Origin: a virus
Virus record (IMG/VR): IMGVR_UViG_3300021959_000028
Coordinates: 1-64,000 of that record
Length of the DNA stretch: 64,000 nucleotides
Strand: one strand, 5' to 3'
Numbering within the stretch: position 1 is the stretch's first letter; every line of letters begins with the position of its first letter. Below are positions 36,768-44,495 of this stretch, in pieces. The notes below the pieces were generated by a model. It saw nothing but the letters and a program-made list of their open reading frames with translations, made no database searches and was not told the DNA's origin. The position numbers were made by a program, and so were the translations under genes.

Positions 36768-36796
36768 AAAATAGGCCCTACGGGGCCTATTTTTTT
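36768..36796 (+). terminator. Rho-independent terminator after gp23
   Basis: AAATAGGCCC (36769-36778), loop TACG, GGGCCTATTT (36783-36792) with a run of seven T (36790-36796). It is a strong intrinsic terminator that closes the head gene unit. Confidence 0.92.
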
Positions 36797-36818
36797 GACA
36801 TTTTTTTATAAAAAGTGG

Positions 36819-36846
36819 TTGACATTTGTTTGTAAGATGTTATATT
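36819..36846 (+). promoter_or_regulatory. Sigma70-type promoter of the small RNA
   Basis: TTGACA (36819-36824), 16-bp spacer, TATATT (36841-36846). A perfect 8-bp inverted repeat GTTATATT/AATATAAC (36839-36857) covers the -10 box and could act as an operator. A second TTGACA at 36795-36800 has no -10 at the right distance. Confidence 0.7.
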
Positions 36847-36851
36847 AATAA

Positions 36852-37101
36852 TATAACAAGACGTTGTTATATGGGTTGGCGCTAACAATTTCCACTCTAG
36901 AGGAGATAAGCGCACTTGGTTAGGGGTAGTGCCCGGCGTAGAGTTTGGAGACAAGCAGTACGCACACTGCGATACTAAGCAGAACTGAGGTTCTAAGCGA
37001 TATGACAGAAAGGTATCTGGACGCTTAGTTAGAGGTAAACCCAAGTCCTCTACCCACCCTTAATTTAAAAGCCCGATGCTTAACTGTGTCGGGCTTTTTC
37101 T
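36852..37101 (+). ncRNA. Probable independent non-coding RNA (about 250 nt) downstream of gp23
   Basis: The segment has its own promoter and intrinsic terminator and no credible coding frame. Local helices include a 5' stem ATATAAC/GTTATAT (36851-36857 with 36866-36872), GCGCT/AGCGC (36879-36883 with 36909-36913), GCACT/AGTGC (36912-36916 with 36928-36932), GCAGT/ACTGC (36955-36970), AGAAC/GTTCT (36981-36994), TAAGCG/CGCTTA (36994-36999 with 37022-37027) and TAGAGG/CCTCTA (37030-37035 with 37047-37052). Alternatives compete: CTAAGC occurs twice (36975 and 36993) facing one GCTTAG, and CTCTAC (37048-37053) also complements GTAGAG at 36938-36943. I recognise no known RNA family; tRNA, tmRNA, RNase P and 6S signatures were not found. 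Confidence 0.75.
37067..37101 (+). terminator. Rho-independent terminator of the small RNA
   Basis: AAAAGCCCGA (37067-37076), a 12-nt loop, TCGGGCTTTTT (37089-37099). It has a strong G-C stem with a T run. Confidence 0.92.
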
Positions 37102-37108
37102 TTATTAG

Positions 37109-37209
37109 ATAAATACTTGTGTCAGATAGTGTGCCGCAAGGCGGACTTATGCTGTCCCAACAGCGTAGCGGCTAGAACCCGCATCGGACTTCTATAAAGG
37201 AGAAAACAA
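37109..37209 (+). promoter_or_regulatory. Late promoter ATAAATAC and long structured leader
   Basis: ATAAATAC (37109-37116) restarts transcription right after the RNA terminator. The leader of about 85-90 nt contains GCCG/CGGC-type pairing near 37132-37143 and GCTGT/ACAGC with loop CCCA (37151-37164). It ends with AAAGGAGAAA before the ATG at 37210. Confidence 0.6.
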
Positions 37210-37632
37210 ATGGGAAGACCATTAAATAAAAGATATTTTGGCCCACCAACACCGGGCGGAAACGAAATTAAAGTACAGTTTTGGAACGGATCAGCTTCAG
37301 TTAACGGATGGATTGTAAAGCAAGTAGGATCAAAAAGATTCCTATGTTCAGACGGTTCAAACGAAGAAGTTTGTGTTCTAGTAGACAAAGCTTCAGCTGC
37401 TATTACAGCAGGAGAAATGACAATTACAGTTCTTGATGATACTGCAACAGCACGTCAAGTAACAAAAATTGCAGGACGCAAAGCTACACTTGATACAGGT
37501 GCAACAACTGCATGGACGTTTGATGATGCAAACAACGATGATAAAGTTGAAATGGAAGAAGCAGGCGACGATACTACTATTGATGCAGGCGGTACAGACG
37601 AAGACGACTTCGAAACAGACGATCCAGCATAA
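37210..37632 (+). CDS. Small virion structural protein, MGRPLNKRYFG family
   Basis: A 140-residue protein starting MGRPLNKRYFGPPTPGG, an N-terminus I associate with virion structural proteins of marine T4-like phages. Residues about 20-100 look like a small beta-barrel. The last 35 residues are very acidic (DDANNDDKVEMEEAGDD). It has its own late promoter, a long leader and a strong ribosome-binding site directly after the capsid block, pointing to high late expression. A capsid-decoration role is possible; position and size are the only support. Confidence 0.75.
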   Translation: MGRPLNKRYFGPPTPGGNEIKVQFWNGSASVNGWIVKQVGSKRFLCSDGSNEEVCVLVDKASAAITAGEMTITVLDDTATARQVTKIAGRKATLDTGATTAWTFDDANNDDKVEMEEAGDDTTIDAGGTDEDDFETDDPA

Positions 37633-37644
37633 GTTGGATTTATT

Positions 37645-37668
37645 ATATGGGGGAGAAATCCCCCATAT
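37645..37668 (+). other. Strong intergenic hairpin
   Basis: ATATGGGGG, loop AGAAAT, CCCCCATAT form a perfect 9-bp stem between two structural genes. No T tract follows. It is more likely a processing or stability element, or a partial terminator, than a full one. Confidence 0.65.
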
Positions 37669-37685
37669 TAACTAGGAATCTTTAA

Positions 37686-38711
37686 ATGGCACTAACCGAA
37701 GACTATATAAAACTATTAACTGTATCAAATGGTGATTACAAAATAACCACACGAGAAGACGGAAATATTAAATTTGACGTTGGAAATAATGGCGAAGTAA
37801 GAATCACAGGAAATTTGTCAGTTGAAGGTGAACAAACTATTGTTAACACAACTGATCTTTCGATTGAAGACAAGATAATTGTTTTAAATAGAAACGAAAC
37901 AGGACCAGGAATTAGTGGTAACGGTCTTTCTGGGATGGAAATTGCTAGAGGTAGTCTACCTCATGCAAGACTAGTATTTGACGAAAATACAAGATGGACT
38001 GATCCTGCTAATCCAGGAACTTCGGATGCAGGCGCTTGGAGTTTGCAAGATATTAACGGAAGAATCTTAGCAATAGAAACTGTAAGTATTGCAACTGACG
38101 GTGCTAATCTTAATTTAATAGGCGAAACAAACGCAGGATTTTCAAACGGTGTAGTATCTGTCTACGGTACAGCAGATTATGAAAATCAAGTAATCGACGA
38201 CGATCATATTCCAAATAAAAAGTATGTAGATGATCTAGTTTCTACATACTTTTTAAGTAATTTTAGTAATAGAATAGACGACGGTTTTACTACTGTAAGT
38301 TTTATCGAAGTACAAGATTTTGAAAGAACAGGTTTAGATAGTAAAATCAGTATCGGAATTGACGGTAACGAAGTTATTGCTATAAACGCTACAGACACAA
38401 CTATTGAAGATGTAAGAATCACAAATAATATTATTGAAACTGTTAACGAATTTGATGATCTAGTTTTACAAGCAAATGGTACTGGTAATGTAAAAATTAA
38501 CGATGCACTATTACTAGATCCAACACCGCATCTTGCTTTTGGCGGCGCTGCTGATGTTGTAACTGATCCGTCAGCACCGACAACTGGTGTAAAATTATAC
38601 AGTAAAACACAAGGTGAAGGTGCAACAAACGTTTACTACGTAAACGAGACAGGTAGAAGAGACGAATTGGTAAGTAAAAATAGAGCATTACTTTTTAGTA
38701 TGCTGTTTTAA
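37686..38711 (+). CDS. Fibre/virion structural protein
   Basis: A 341-residue beta-rich protein. The N-terminal half contains the module LSVEGEQTIVNTTDLSIEDK and IIVLNRNETG, a variant of the NGTTTTVN...VDDINI module found in the larger fibre genes downstream. A central part (NQVIDDDHIPNKKYVDDLVS) resembles the KxYVD linker of tail fibres, and the C-terminal half has GNVKINDALLLDPTPHLAFGG. It begins the fibre cluster and is followed by a small beta-sandwich-like protein. The exact virion location is unknown. Confidence 0.7.
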   Translation: MALTEDYIKLLTVSNGDYKITTREDGNIKFDVGNNGEVRITGNLSVEGEQTIVNTTDLSIEDKIIVLNRNETGPGISGNGLSGMEIARGSLPHARLVFDENTRWTDPANPGTSDAGAWSLQDINGRILAIETVSIATDGANLNLIGETNAGFSNGVVSVYGTADYENQVIDDDHIPNKKYVDDLVSTYFLSNFSNRIDDGFTTVSFIEVQDFERTGLDSKISIGIDGNEVIAINATDTTIEDVRITNNIIETVNEFDDLVLQANGTGNVKINDALLLDPTPHLAFGGAADVVTDPSAPTTGVKLYSKTQGEGATNVYYVNETGRRDELVSKNRALLFSMLF

Positions 38712-38722
38712 AAGGAAAAAAG

Positions 38723-39103
38723 ATGGCAATTATTAATAAAAAATTAGAGGACCAAGATCCAGATCCAATAAACACAGATTATGAAGTTGAAATGCTTACT
38801 GTTCCGGCAGGTATGTCTTACGCAATTACAACTATAATGGTTTGTAATACACGAGATCCTAATCTTGCAAATCCGGAAGAATATACTTGTTCCTTTGATT
38901 TACATTTTATTCCTTCAGGCGAATCACTAGACGACGAAAAAACTGTTGTTGTTAGAAAATTAGAATTACCTGCAGGAGAAACATTTACATTTGATAGCGA
39001 AAAAATTGTGCTAGGAGACTCAGATAAAGTTACGATATATGCTGCTCCTAATTCGTTTACAAATTTAACTTTGGCAGCAACGGTTAGCTATTTGGAAGTA
39101 TAA
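38723..39103 (+). CDS. Small beta-sandwich-like structural protein
   Basis: A 126-residue protein with alternating hydrophobic strands (YAITTIMVCNTRD, then LPAGETFTFDSEKIVLG and LTLAATVSYLEV). The C-terminal VSYLEV and general layout resemble the 109-residue protein at 45877, which ends ISVLEIT and also follows a fibre gene. It has an AAAGGAAAAAAG ribosome-binding site. Probably a fibre- or neck-associated accessory protein; no family recognised. Confidence 0.65.
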   Translation: MAIINKKLEDQDPDPINTDYEVEMLTVPAGMSYAITTIMVCNTRDPNLANPEEYTCSFDLHFIPSGESLDDEKTVVVRKLELPAGETFTFDSEKIVLGDSDKVTIYAAPNSFTNLTLAATVSYLEV

Positions 39104-39104
39104 T

Positions 39105-39683
39105 ATGAGACTAATGAAGGCCCAAAATACAAATCTTAGAAATATCTACGGTAAAGGTATTAAGTATGATGTGAATGGTCAAGTAGTAATGGATTCAAAT
39201 GATGCATTACTTGTACCAAAAGGATCAACAGCAGATTTAACAACATTACCGGTGAATGGACATATAAGATATAATACAGATCCTGCGGATCCATTAAATC
39301 CAACAGGGCCTCAAATTGGTTTTGAATTCTTTAATGACGGATCTTGGAGAAGAGTAAGTTTTAGAGAACCAAAGGATATTGTATATCAAACTTATACAGG
39401 CGACGATACAGAAACAGTATTTGGTCCTCTAGATAACCAAGATGTCGATAATCCAATTCCTGCATCTGGAAAAAATTTAATTGTATTGATTGAAAATGTT
39501 TTTCAATTATCTGAAACAAACTATGATCTTGCTGAATCAGCAAGCGGAGTATTAACAAGAGTTTCAGATAGTCAAGTTTTAACTGGTCCAAATGGCCCGT
39601 ATGCTGACGGATACTACATTGTATTTGGTACTGCTGTACCAGATCAAAAACCTGTTACTATCATACATAATTTCGACAAGTAA
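39105..39683 (+). CDS. Structural protein with GxIRYNT module
   Basis: A 192-residue protein starting 1 bp after the preceding stop. Residues about 40-85 carry NGHIRYNT and FEFFNDGSWRRVSF, the same GQIRFNT...FEGYDGAxWSSL module found in the fibre proteins at 39837, 44496 and 46208. The C-terminal half (NLIVLIENVFQLSETNYDL) is a beta-rich domain common in marine phage structural genes. Likely part of the tail or fibre complex. Confidence 0.7.
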   Translation: MRLMKAQNTNLRNIYGKGIKYDVNGQVVMDSNDALLVPKGSTADLTTLPVNGHIRYNTDPADPLNPTGPQIGFEFFNDGSWRRVSFREPKDIVYQTYTGDDTETVFGPLDNQDVDNPIPASGKNLIVLIENVFQLSETNYDLAESASGVLTRVSDSQVLTGPNGPYADGYYIVFGTAVPDQKPVTIIHNFDK

Positions 39684-39713
39684 CTCCTTACAAGCACTTA
39701 ATATTTTAAATCG

Positions 39714-39836
39714 ATAAATACTGTTAATGCAGTGCAAGACCAATGTCTGCAGGGTCAAACTGTGGTCAACCAGCAAAGAGCCTAAGGGATGAGAATTTGG
39801 TTGGAGGGACAGGATCCCCGTGCGTGAGGAGAAGAG
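39714..39836 (+). promoter_or_regulatory. Late promoter and long leader of the 1549-residue fibre gene
   Basis: GATAAATACTG (ATAAATAC at 39714-39721) is followed by a leader of about 110 nt without a gene, rich in short inverted segments (TGCAG/CTGCA near 39728 and 39753; GGTC/GACC). It ends with GTGAGGAGAAGAG before ATG 39837. Confidence 0.6.
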
Positions 39837-42800
39837 ATGGCTGTTGGTCGAATTAGTGGTCCGCTCTTAAAGTCAAATCTACTTCGTGATGGTGTAGATT
39901 TAGCCTTTGAGACCGACCTTTTATATCTAGATGTTAGTAATGGGCGCATCGGTATCAAAAATGCCGCTCCAGGTTATGAGTTAGACGTAACAGGAACTGT
40001 TAACTCAACAGTAACACGCACAGGACAAGCACTAATTGATAACCTTGATATTGACGGTAATACTATTGCTGCAATTTCTGGCGATGTAAACATTAATCCT
40101 GCACAGCCGACTGATAGAGTTAACATTGGTGCTGCAACTATTCCAAATATTTACGGCGATGTATTAGTAGACGGTCAAATTACTGCTACTGGTAATATTA
40201 TTGCCAATGGTAACATTGTACTAGGTGATGCAGATACTGATAGTGTACAATTTATTGCTGATGTTGATTCAAATATTATTCCTGCTACTGACGACACTTA
40301 TACAATAGGTAGTGCTGCACAAAAGTGGTTAGAAGGGCATTTTACAGATTTATTTGTAGGCGGCATATCTATTTCAACCGGAAACGGCGGATCGGTAGCT
40401 CTTTTAGCAGACGAAGTAAACAAAATTTATGTACATTTAGGCGGTAGCGATGTAAACGGCGACGGCGAAAATGTTTCTACAGCATATAGAACAGTTAAAC
40501 ATGCTTTAAGTCAAGCAGTGTCTGGCGATGCTATTGTTATTAGTCCGGGCGTTTTTGAAGAAGAATTTCCATTAACAGTTCCAGCAGGTGTTAGTGTAAA
40601 CGGTTCAGGCATACGTGCTACAACTATTAAACCAACTGTAGCAACACAAAGCGAAGACGGATTTTTACTAAACGGTGATACTACTGTTCAAAATCTTAGT
40701 GTTATGGATATGCTATATGACGGCGGCAACGGAACTGGATATGCTTTTCAGTATGCATCAGGAGCAACTATTACTAGACGTTCTCCGTACATTAAAGAAG
40801 TTAGTGTCTTAAACAGAGGAAGTGTTACATCTGCAAGTGATCCTTTTGGTTTTGCTCAAGGCGATGCAGGACGTGGTATTAAAGTGGATGGCTCTGTACT
40901 AAATGCAGCTTCTCTAGAAGCTGCAATGCTGTTTAATGCTGTTACACTTATTGTTCCTAACAGTGTAGGCTTAGAACTTACAAACGGTGCAAGAGTCGAA
41001 TGGCTAAACTCATTTGTTTATTTTGCAGATGTAGGTATAGATGCATACGAAGGTATTAACGGTAAGTTTTCAGCAGGTAAAACTTATTTAGAACTTAGTG
41101 GTGTTACAGGAACAATTGCTGTAAACGATACTGCAACATTTGTTTCAACTGATGCACAAACAACAATTAACATTAATGTTGATGGTATTGACGGCGATAC
41201 TCTTATATTTGATGGGAGAGCTGACGACTTTGAAGGCTTTGAAACAACTCCCGGAAGTATTACATTTGCACCAAGCGGCGCAAGTGCTACTAGTATTGTA
41301 CGCTATGATAGAAAAGATTTTGGTGCTGAAATGCGTTCAATCGCTTCAGCAAACGTATACGGCGATAGAGGTGTAAGAGCTAACGGTGCTGATGTACGCC
41401 TAAGACTAAGCTCTCATGATTTTGGTTATATAGGTGCAGGCGGCGATTTTAGTAACAACGATAATCTAGTTAACACTGCAAACCAAGTTATTGAATTAAA
41501 CGAAGGTAGAGTATTTTATAGTGCTACAGACCAATACGGCGATTATAGAATAGGTGATTTATTCCTAGTTGATCAAGACACTGGTGCAGTTACATTCAGT
41601 GGCGGACAATTTGATGTTACAAGTTTAACAGGTATTAATTTTACAGATGGAAACAACACTACTATTGTTGATCCTACCAAAGTTGAAACTGGAAACATTA
41701 GAATTAGTGGCAATACTATTGAAAGTTTGTCTGGTAACATTATTATCGATCCTTTTGACGAAATTGTTGACATTGATGCAACTGGTGCATTAAAAATACC
41801 AGTAGGTACAACTGGAGAACAACCTGGCACACCTGTACAAGGACAGATACGTTTTAATACTACTGATACTGCATTTGAAGGTTATGACGGCGCAGCATGG
41901 AGTAGCTTAGGTGGTGTCAAAGACACAGATCAAGACACTTACATTGAAGCTGAAGAAACAGTAGACGACGATACTTTAAGATTTTATACTGTTGCAACTA
42001 ATCGATTAGAAATTGACAGTAATGGACAAATTACAGCCGCAGCAGGATATACTCCTATTGCAGATCAAGATTTAGTAACTAAAACATATGCAGATACCGC
42101 AGGTACACCAACTGACGGAACTTGGAGTGACGGAGCATACTTAGGATTTACAGATGCAGATAGAATTGCAGACGTACTAGACGAACTAAATGAATCTTTA
42201 GAAAATGTAAGAAGAAACACATTTGTAAGAAGTGTAACGTTTACAGGCTCTCCAACATCAGGAGGCGAAGGCACAACAGTTACTCTTAATTTAAATGTTG
42301 TTGGTAATGCAAATAGATATGACATTGATTGGGGTGATGGCAACAATACTAACGGAACTACAGACAGTACTCCAAGCCATACTTACACAGACAATACTAA
42401 TAGTCCGTACACTGTTACAGTTCGTGCATACAATAATGGTGCAATATCAGGAAGTGCAGGTAGCGAAGCAAGTGCAACTAATGTAGATTATATTATTATC
42501 TATACAGCAGATCCAGTAGCAGCATTTAGTTTGTATGATGTTGCCACAGGCGGCGCAGCACTTACTGGCAACAACTTATACGTAATTGAAGGTAACAGTT
42601 TATATTTAGAAAACACAACTTCTAACACGCTAATGGCAGATGTTACATACGAAGTAAACTGGGGAGATGGTAGCACAAATGATACTGTTGCTGACGATAC
42701 AGCAGCAGGCGGCGTTAGCGGAGCAAGATTACAACATACATGGCAAGCAGGCACAAACACTGGTACAAGTGTAGATACTGTAACACTAACACTTGACAGT

Positions 42801-44486
42801 CATACAACAGCTAATCCGGCAGTAATTCCAGATTCAACAACACTAAATTTAAAAGTTTATGATCCAAATATTGCTGCACCAAACGGACTAAGCACTAAAA
42901 CTATTAATCCACCAGCAGGCACAGGAACGTCACCTAGAATTGCAGCAAACTTTACTGATAATGCAGGAGTTGCTGGATATGTTGCAGGTGATTCTATTCC
43001 AAGAATTGATTCAACAGTAGGAACAGTTGATTCGAGTACAATTACTACTTTTGCATACGATGCAGACAACGGTACATTATCTGCAGAAATTAATGGTAGT
43101 GCAGATGGCATAGTAACATTTGATAATACAGATAATTCTGGAACATACACAAGTTTAGTAGTAACAGAAGAATCAGATTATAACTTATTAAATGCATCAG
43201 GTAGTTCTGTTAGTTTTAATTCAAGCATATACCATCCAGGACTTTACAAAGGATTTAAAGCCAGAGTTTCTGCACTAGCAAATACGTTACAAGCTGGTGT
43301 ACACGAGTATAAATTAACACATAGCACAACAGGATCTACTAACGGAGTAGTTTTTGTAAAAGATGACCTTACTACAGTTGCTACTGCAAGTGGAGGTTCT
43401 TTATCAGAAGCTACATCAGGAACATATAGATATGTAAGTGGTATACCTCACTATAATACATCAGGACAATTAACACTATCAGGCGCAACAGCACAAAACC
43501 TAATAGGGCAAACTTATGCAGATGTTACAGATATTATTGAAGTAACAAGCGGCGCCGATTCTGAAGGTAGCGGCAGCGGAATAATAGAACAGAATTATAA
43601 TTATACTTCTATCGACGGTACAGTATCAATGCTATCTGGAGGAATTCCGCTAGCAAATACAGGCATTCCTACAGCATATACATTTGGCGATTTAACTGTT
43701 GATATTAATGCAAGTAATGCAAGAGTGTCTGAGCAGTTACGTTATAGAGTACAAAACGTTGAAGGATGGAGTAACATTGTTACACTTCCTGAAATTGTAC
43801 AAATACACAGTGCAGCACAAAGTGGTATTAGTGAAATAGCAATCGATGTTAGCAACAGTTTAGGTTCAACATTTACAGATGACGGGCTAAGAATATTTGA
43901 TCTTAATGCAGCAACTACAGATACTCCAGTGTTTAGTGGTGCTACAAACTATTATACAAATAATGTTTACAGCGAAATAGCAGATCCTGGAGTTGCAGGA
44001 ACACAAGAAGCAACTATTAGATATGGCGTATTAGAGCATAATGTTGATGATTATAGCACAGGATACCTGCCAATAGGACCTGATCGCAGTGCAGATACAG
44101 GAACACAATATTTTACATTTGCATTCCGCCGAACTGTTGTTAGTAACTTTACAATTAACATAACAAGTTCAACAGGAGTTGCAGGAGTGTTTATTGCTGC
44201 ACCAGGTACTGCTATCGACAGTGCAAGTACAATTAACGGTTGGTTAGATTGTTCAGCACAATATGCAGGTTCGGGTGTACCAGGAGCGGATATCGGAAAT
44301 GGCGGTAACGGATCAAATGGTTGTGCAAGCACAGGTGGTGATATAATTAATTCCGGTGTATCATTAAGTGGTGGATATACAATGACATTAGGTACAGAAA
44401 ACTTAACAAATGCTACAGGTAATGTTGCATTAGTAAGAATAGCATTAACAACAGGGCAGCAAGTAACATCGCTGAGTATTACATAA
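39837..44486 (+). CDS. Large tail-fibre/adhesin protein with beta-helix and PKD-like domains
   Basis: A 1549-residue protein. N-terminal attachment-like region MAVGRISGPLLKSNLLRDG is followed by TYTIGSAAQKW. Residues about 200-280 (VNKIYVHLGGSDVNGDG, then TVKHALSQAVSGDAIVISPG) begin a right-handed parallel beta-helix with IRATTIKPT. The GQIRFNT...YDGAAWSSLGG module lies near 665-695. At about 820-1050 two PKD-like Ig domains contain DIDWGDGNNTNGT and EVNWGDGSTNDTV. The C-terminal 400 residues are Ser/Thr/Gly-rich, with a Cys-containing patch near the end. The architecture fits a receptor-binding or decoration adhesin. Its place on the virion is unknown. Confidence 0.8.
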   Translation: MAVGRISGPLLKSNLLRDGVDLAFETDLLYLDVSNGRIGIKNAAPGYELDVTGTVNSTVTRTGQALIDNLDIDGNTIAAISGDVNINPAQPTDRVNIGAATIPNIYGDVLVDGQITATGNIIANGNIVLGDADTDSVQFIADVDSNIIPATDDTYTIGSAAQKWLEGHFTDLFVGGISISTGNGGSVALLADEVNKIYVHLGGSDVNGDGENVSTAYRTVKHALSQAVSGDAIVISPGVFEEEFPLTVPAGVSVNGSGIRATTIKPTVATQSEDGFLLNGDTTVQNLSVMDMLYDGGNGTGYAFQYASGATITRRSPYIKEVSVLNRGSVTSASDPFGFAQGDAGRGIKVDGSVLNAASLEAAMLFNAVTLIVPNSVGLELTNGARVEWLNSFVYFADVGIDAYEGINGKFSAGKTYLELSGVTGTIAVNDTATFVSTDAQTTININVDGIDGDTLIFDGRADDFEGFETTPGSITFAPSGASATSIVRYDRKDFGAEMRSIASANVYGDRGVRANGADVRLRLSSHDFGYIGAGGDFSNNDNLVNTANQVIELNEGRVFYSATDQYGDYRIGDLFLVDQDTGAVTFSGGQFDVTSLTGINFTDGNNTTIVDPTKVETGNIRISGNTIESLSGNIIIDPFDEIVDIDATGALKIPVGTTGEQPGTPVQGQIRFNTTDTAFEGYDGAAWSSLGGVKDTDQDTYIEAEETVDDDTLRFYTVATNRLEIDSNGQITAAAGYTPIADQDLVTKTYADTAGTPTDGTWSDGAYLGFTDADRIADVLDELNESLENVRRNTFVRSVTFTGSPTSGGEGTTVTLNLNVVGNANRYDIDWGDGNNTNGTTDSTPSHTYTDNTNSPYTVTVRAYNNGAISGSAGSEASATNVDYIIIYTADPVAAFSLYDVATGGAALTGNNLYVIEGNSLYLENTTSNTLMADVTYEVNWGDGSTNDTVADDTAAGGVSGARLQHTWQAGTNTGTSVDTVTLTLDSHTTANPAVIPDSTTLNLKVYDPNIAAPNGLSTKTINPPAGTGTSPRIAANFTDNAGVAGYVAGDSIPRIDSTVGTVDSSTITTFAYDADNGTLSAEINGSADGIVTFDNTDNSGTYTSLVVTEESDYNLLNASGSSVSFNSSIYHPGLYKGFKARVSALANTLQAGVHEYKLTHSTTGSTNGVVFVKDDLTTVATASGGSLSEATSGTYRYVSGIPHYNTSGQLTLSGATAQNLIGQTYADVTDIIEVTSGADSEGSGSGIIEQNYNYTSIDGTVSMLSGGIPLANTGIPTAYTFGDLTVDINASNARVSEQLRYRVQNVEGWSNIVTLPEIVQIHSAAQSGISEIAIDVSNSLGSTFTDDGLRIFDLNAATTDTPVFSGATNYYTNNVYSEIADPGVAGTQEATIRYGVLEHNVDDYSTGYLPIGPDRSADTGTQYFTFAFRRTVVSNFTINITSSTGVAGVFIAAPGTAIDSASTINGWLDCSAQYAGSGVPGADIGNGGNGSNGCASTGGDIINSGVSLSGGYTMTLGTENLTNATGNVALVRIALTTGQQVTSLSIT

Positions 44487-44495
44487 GGGGTAGAT

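Noticed and set aside
36787-37044. Minus-strand frame of 85 codons within the small-RNA cassette
   Set aside because: It lies antisense to the promoter and RNA, spans the terminator side and shows no ribosome-binding site. The terminator-promoter-terminator layout on the plus strand is stronger.
37122-37388. Minus-strand frame of 88 codons across the leader and start of gene 37210
   Set aside because: It is opposite a gene with clear late promoter and ribosome-binding site and has no signals of its own.
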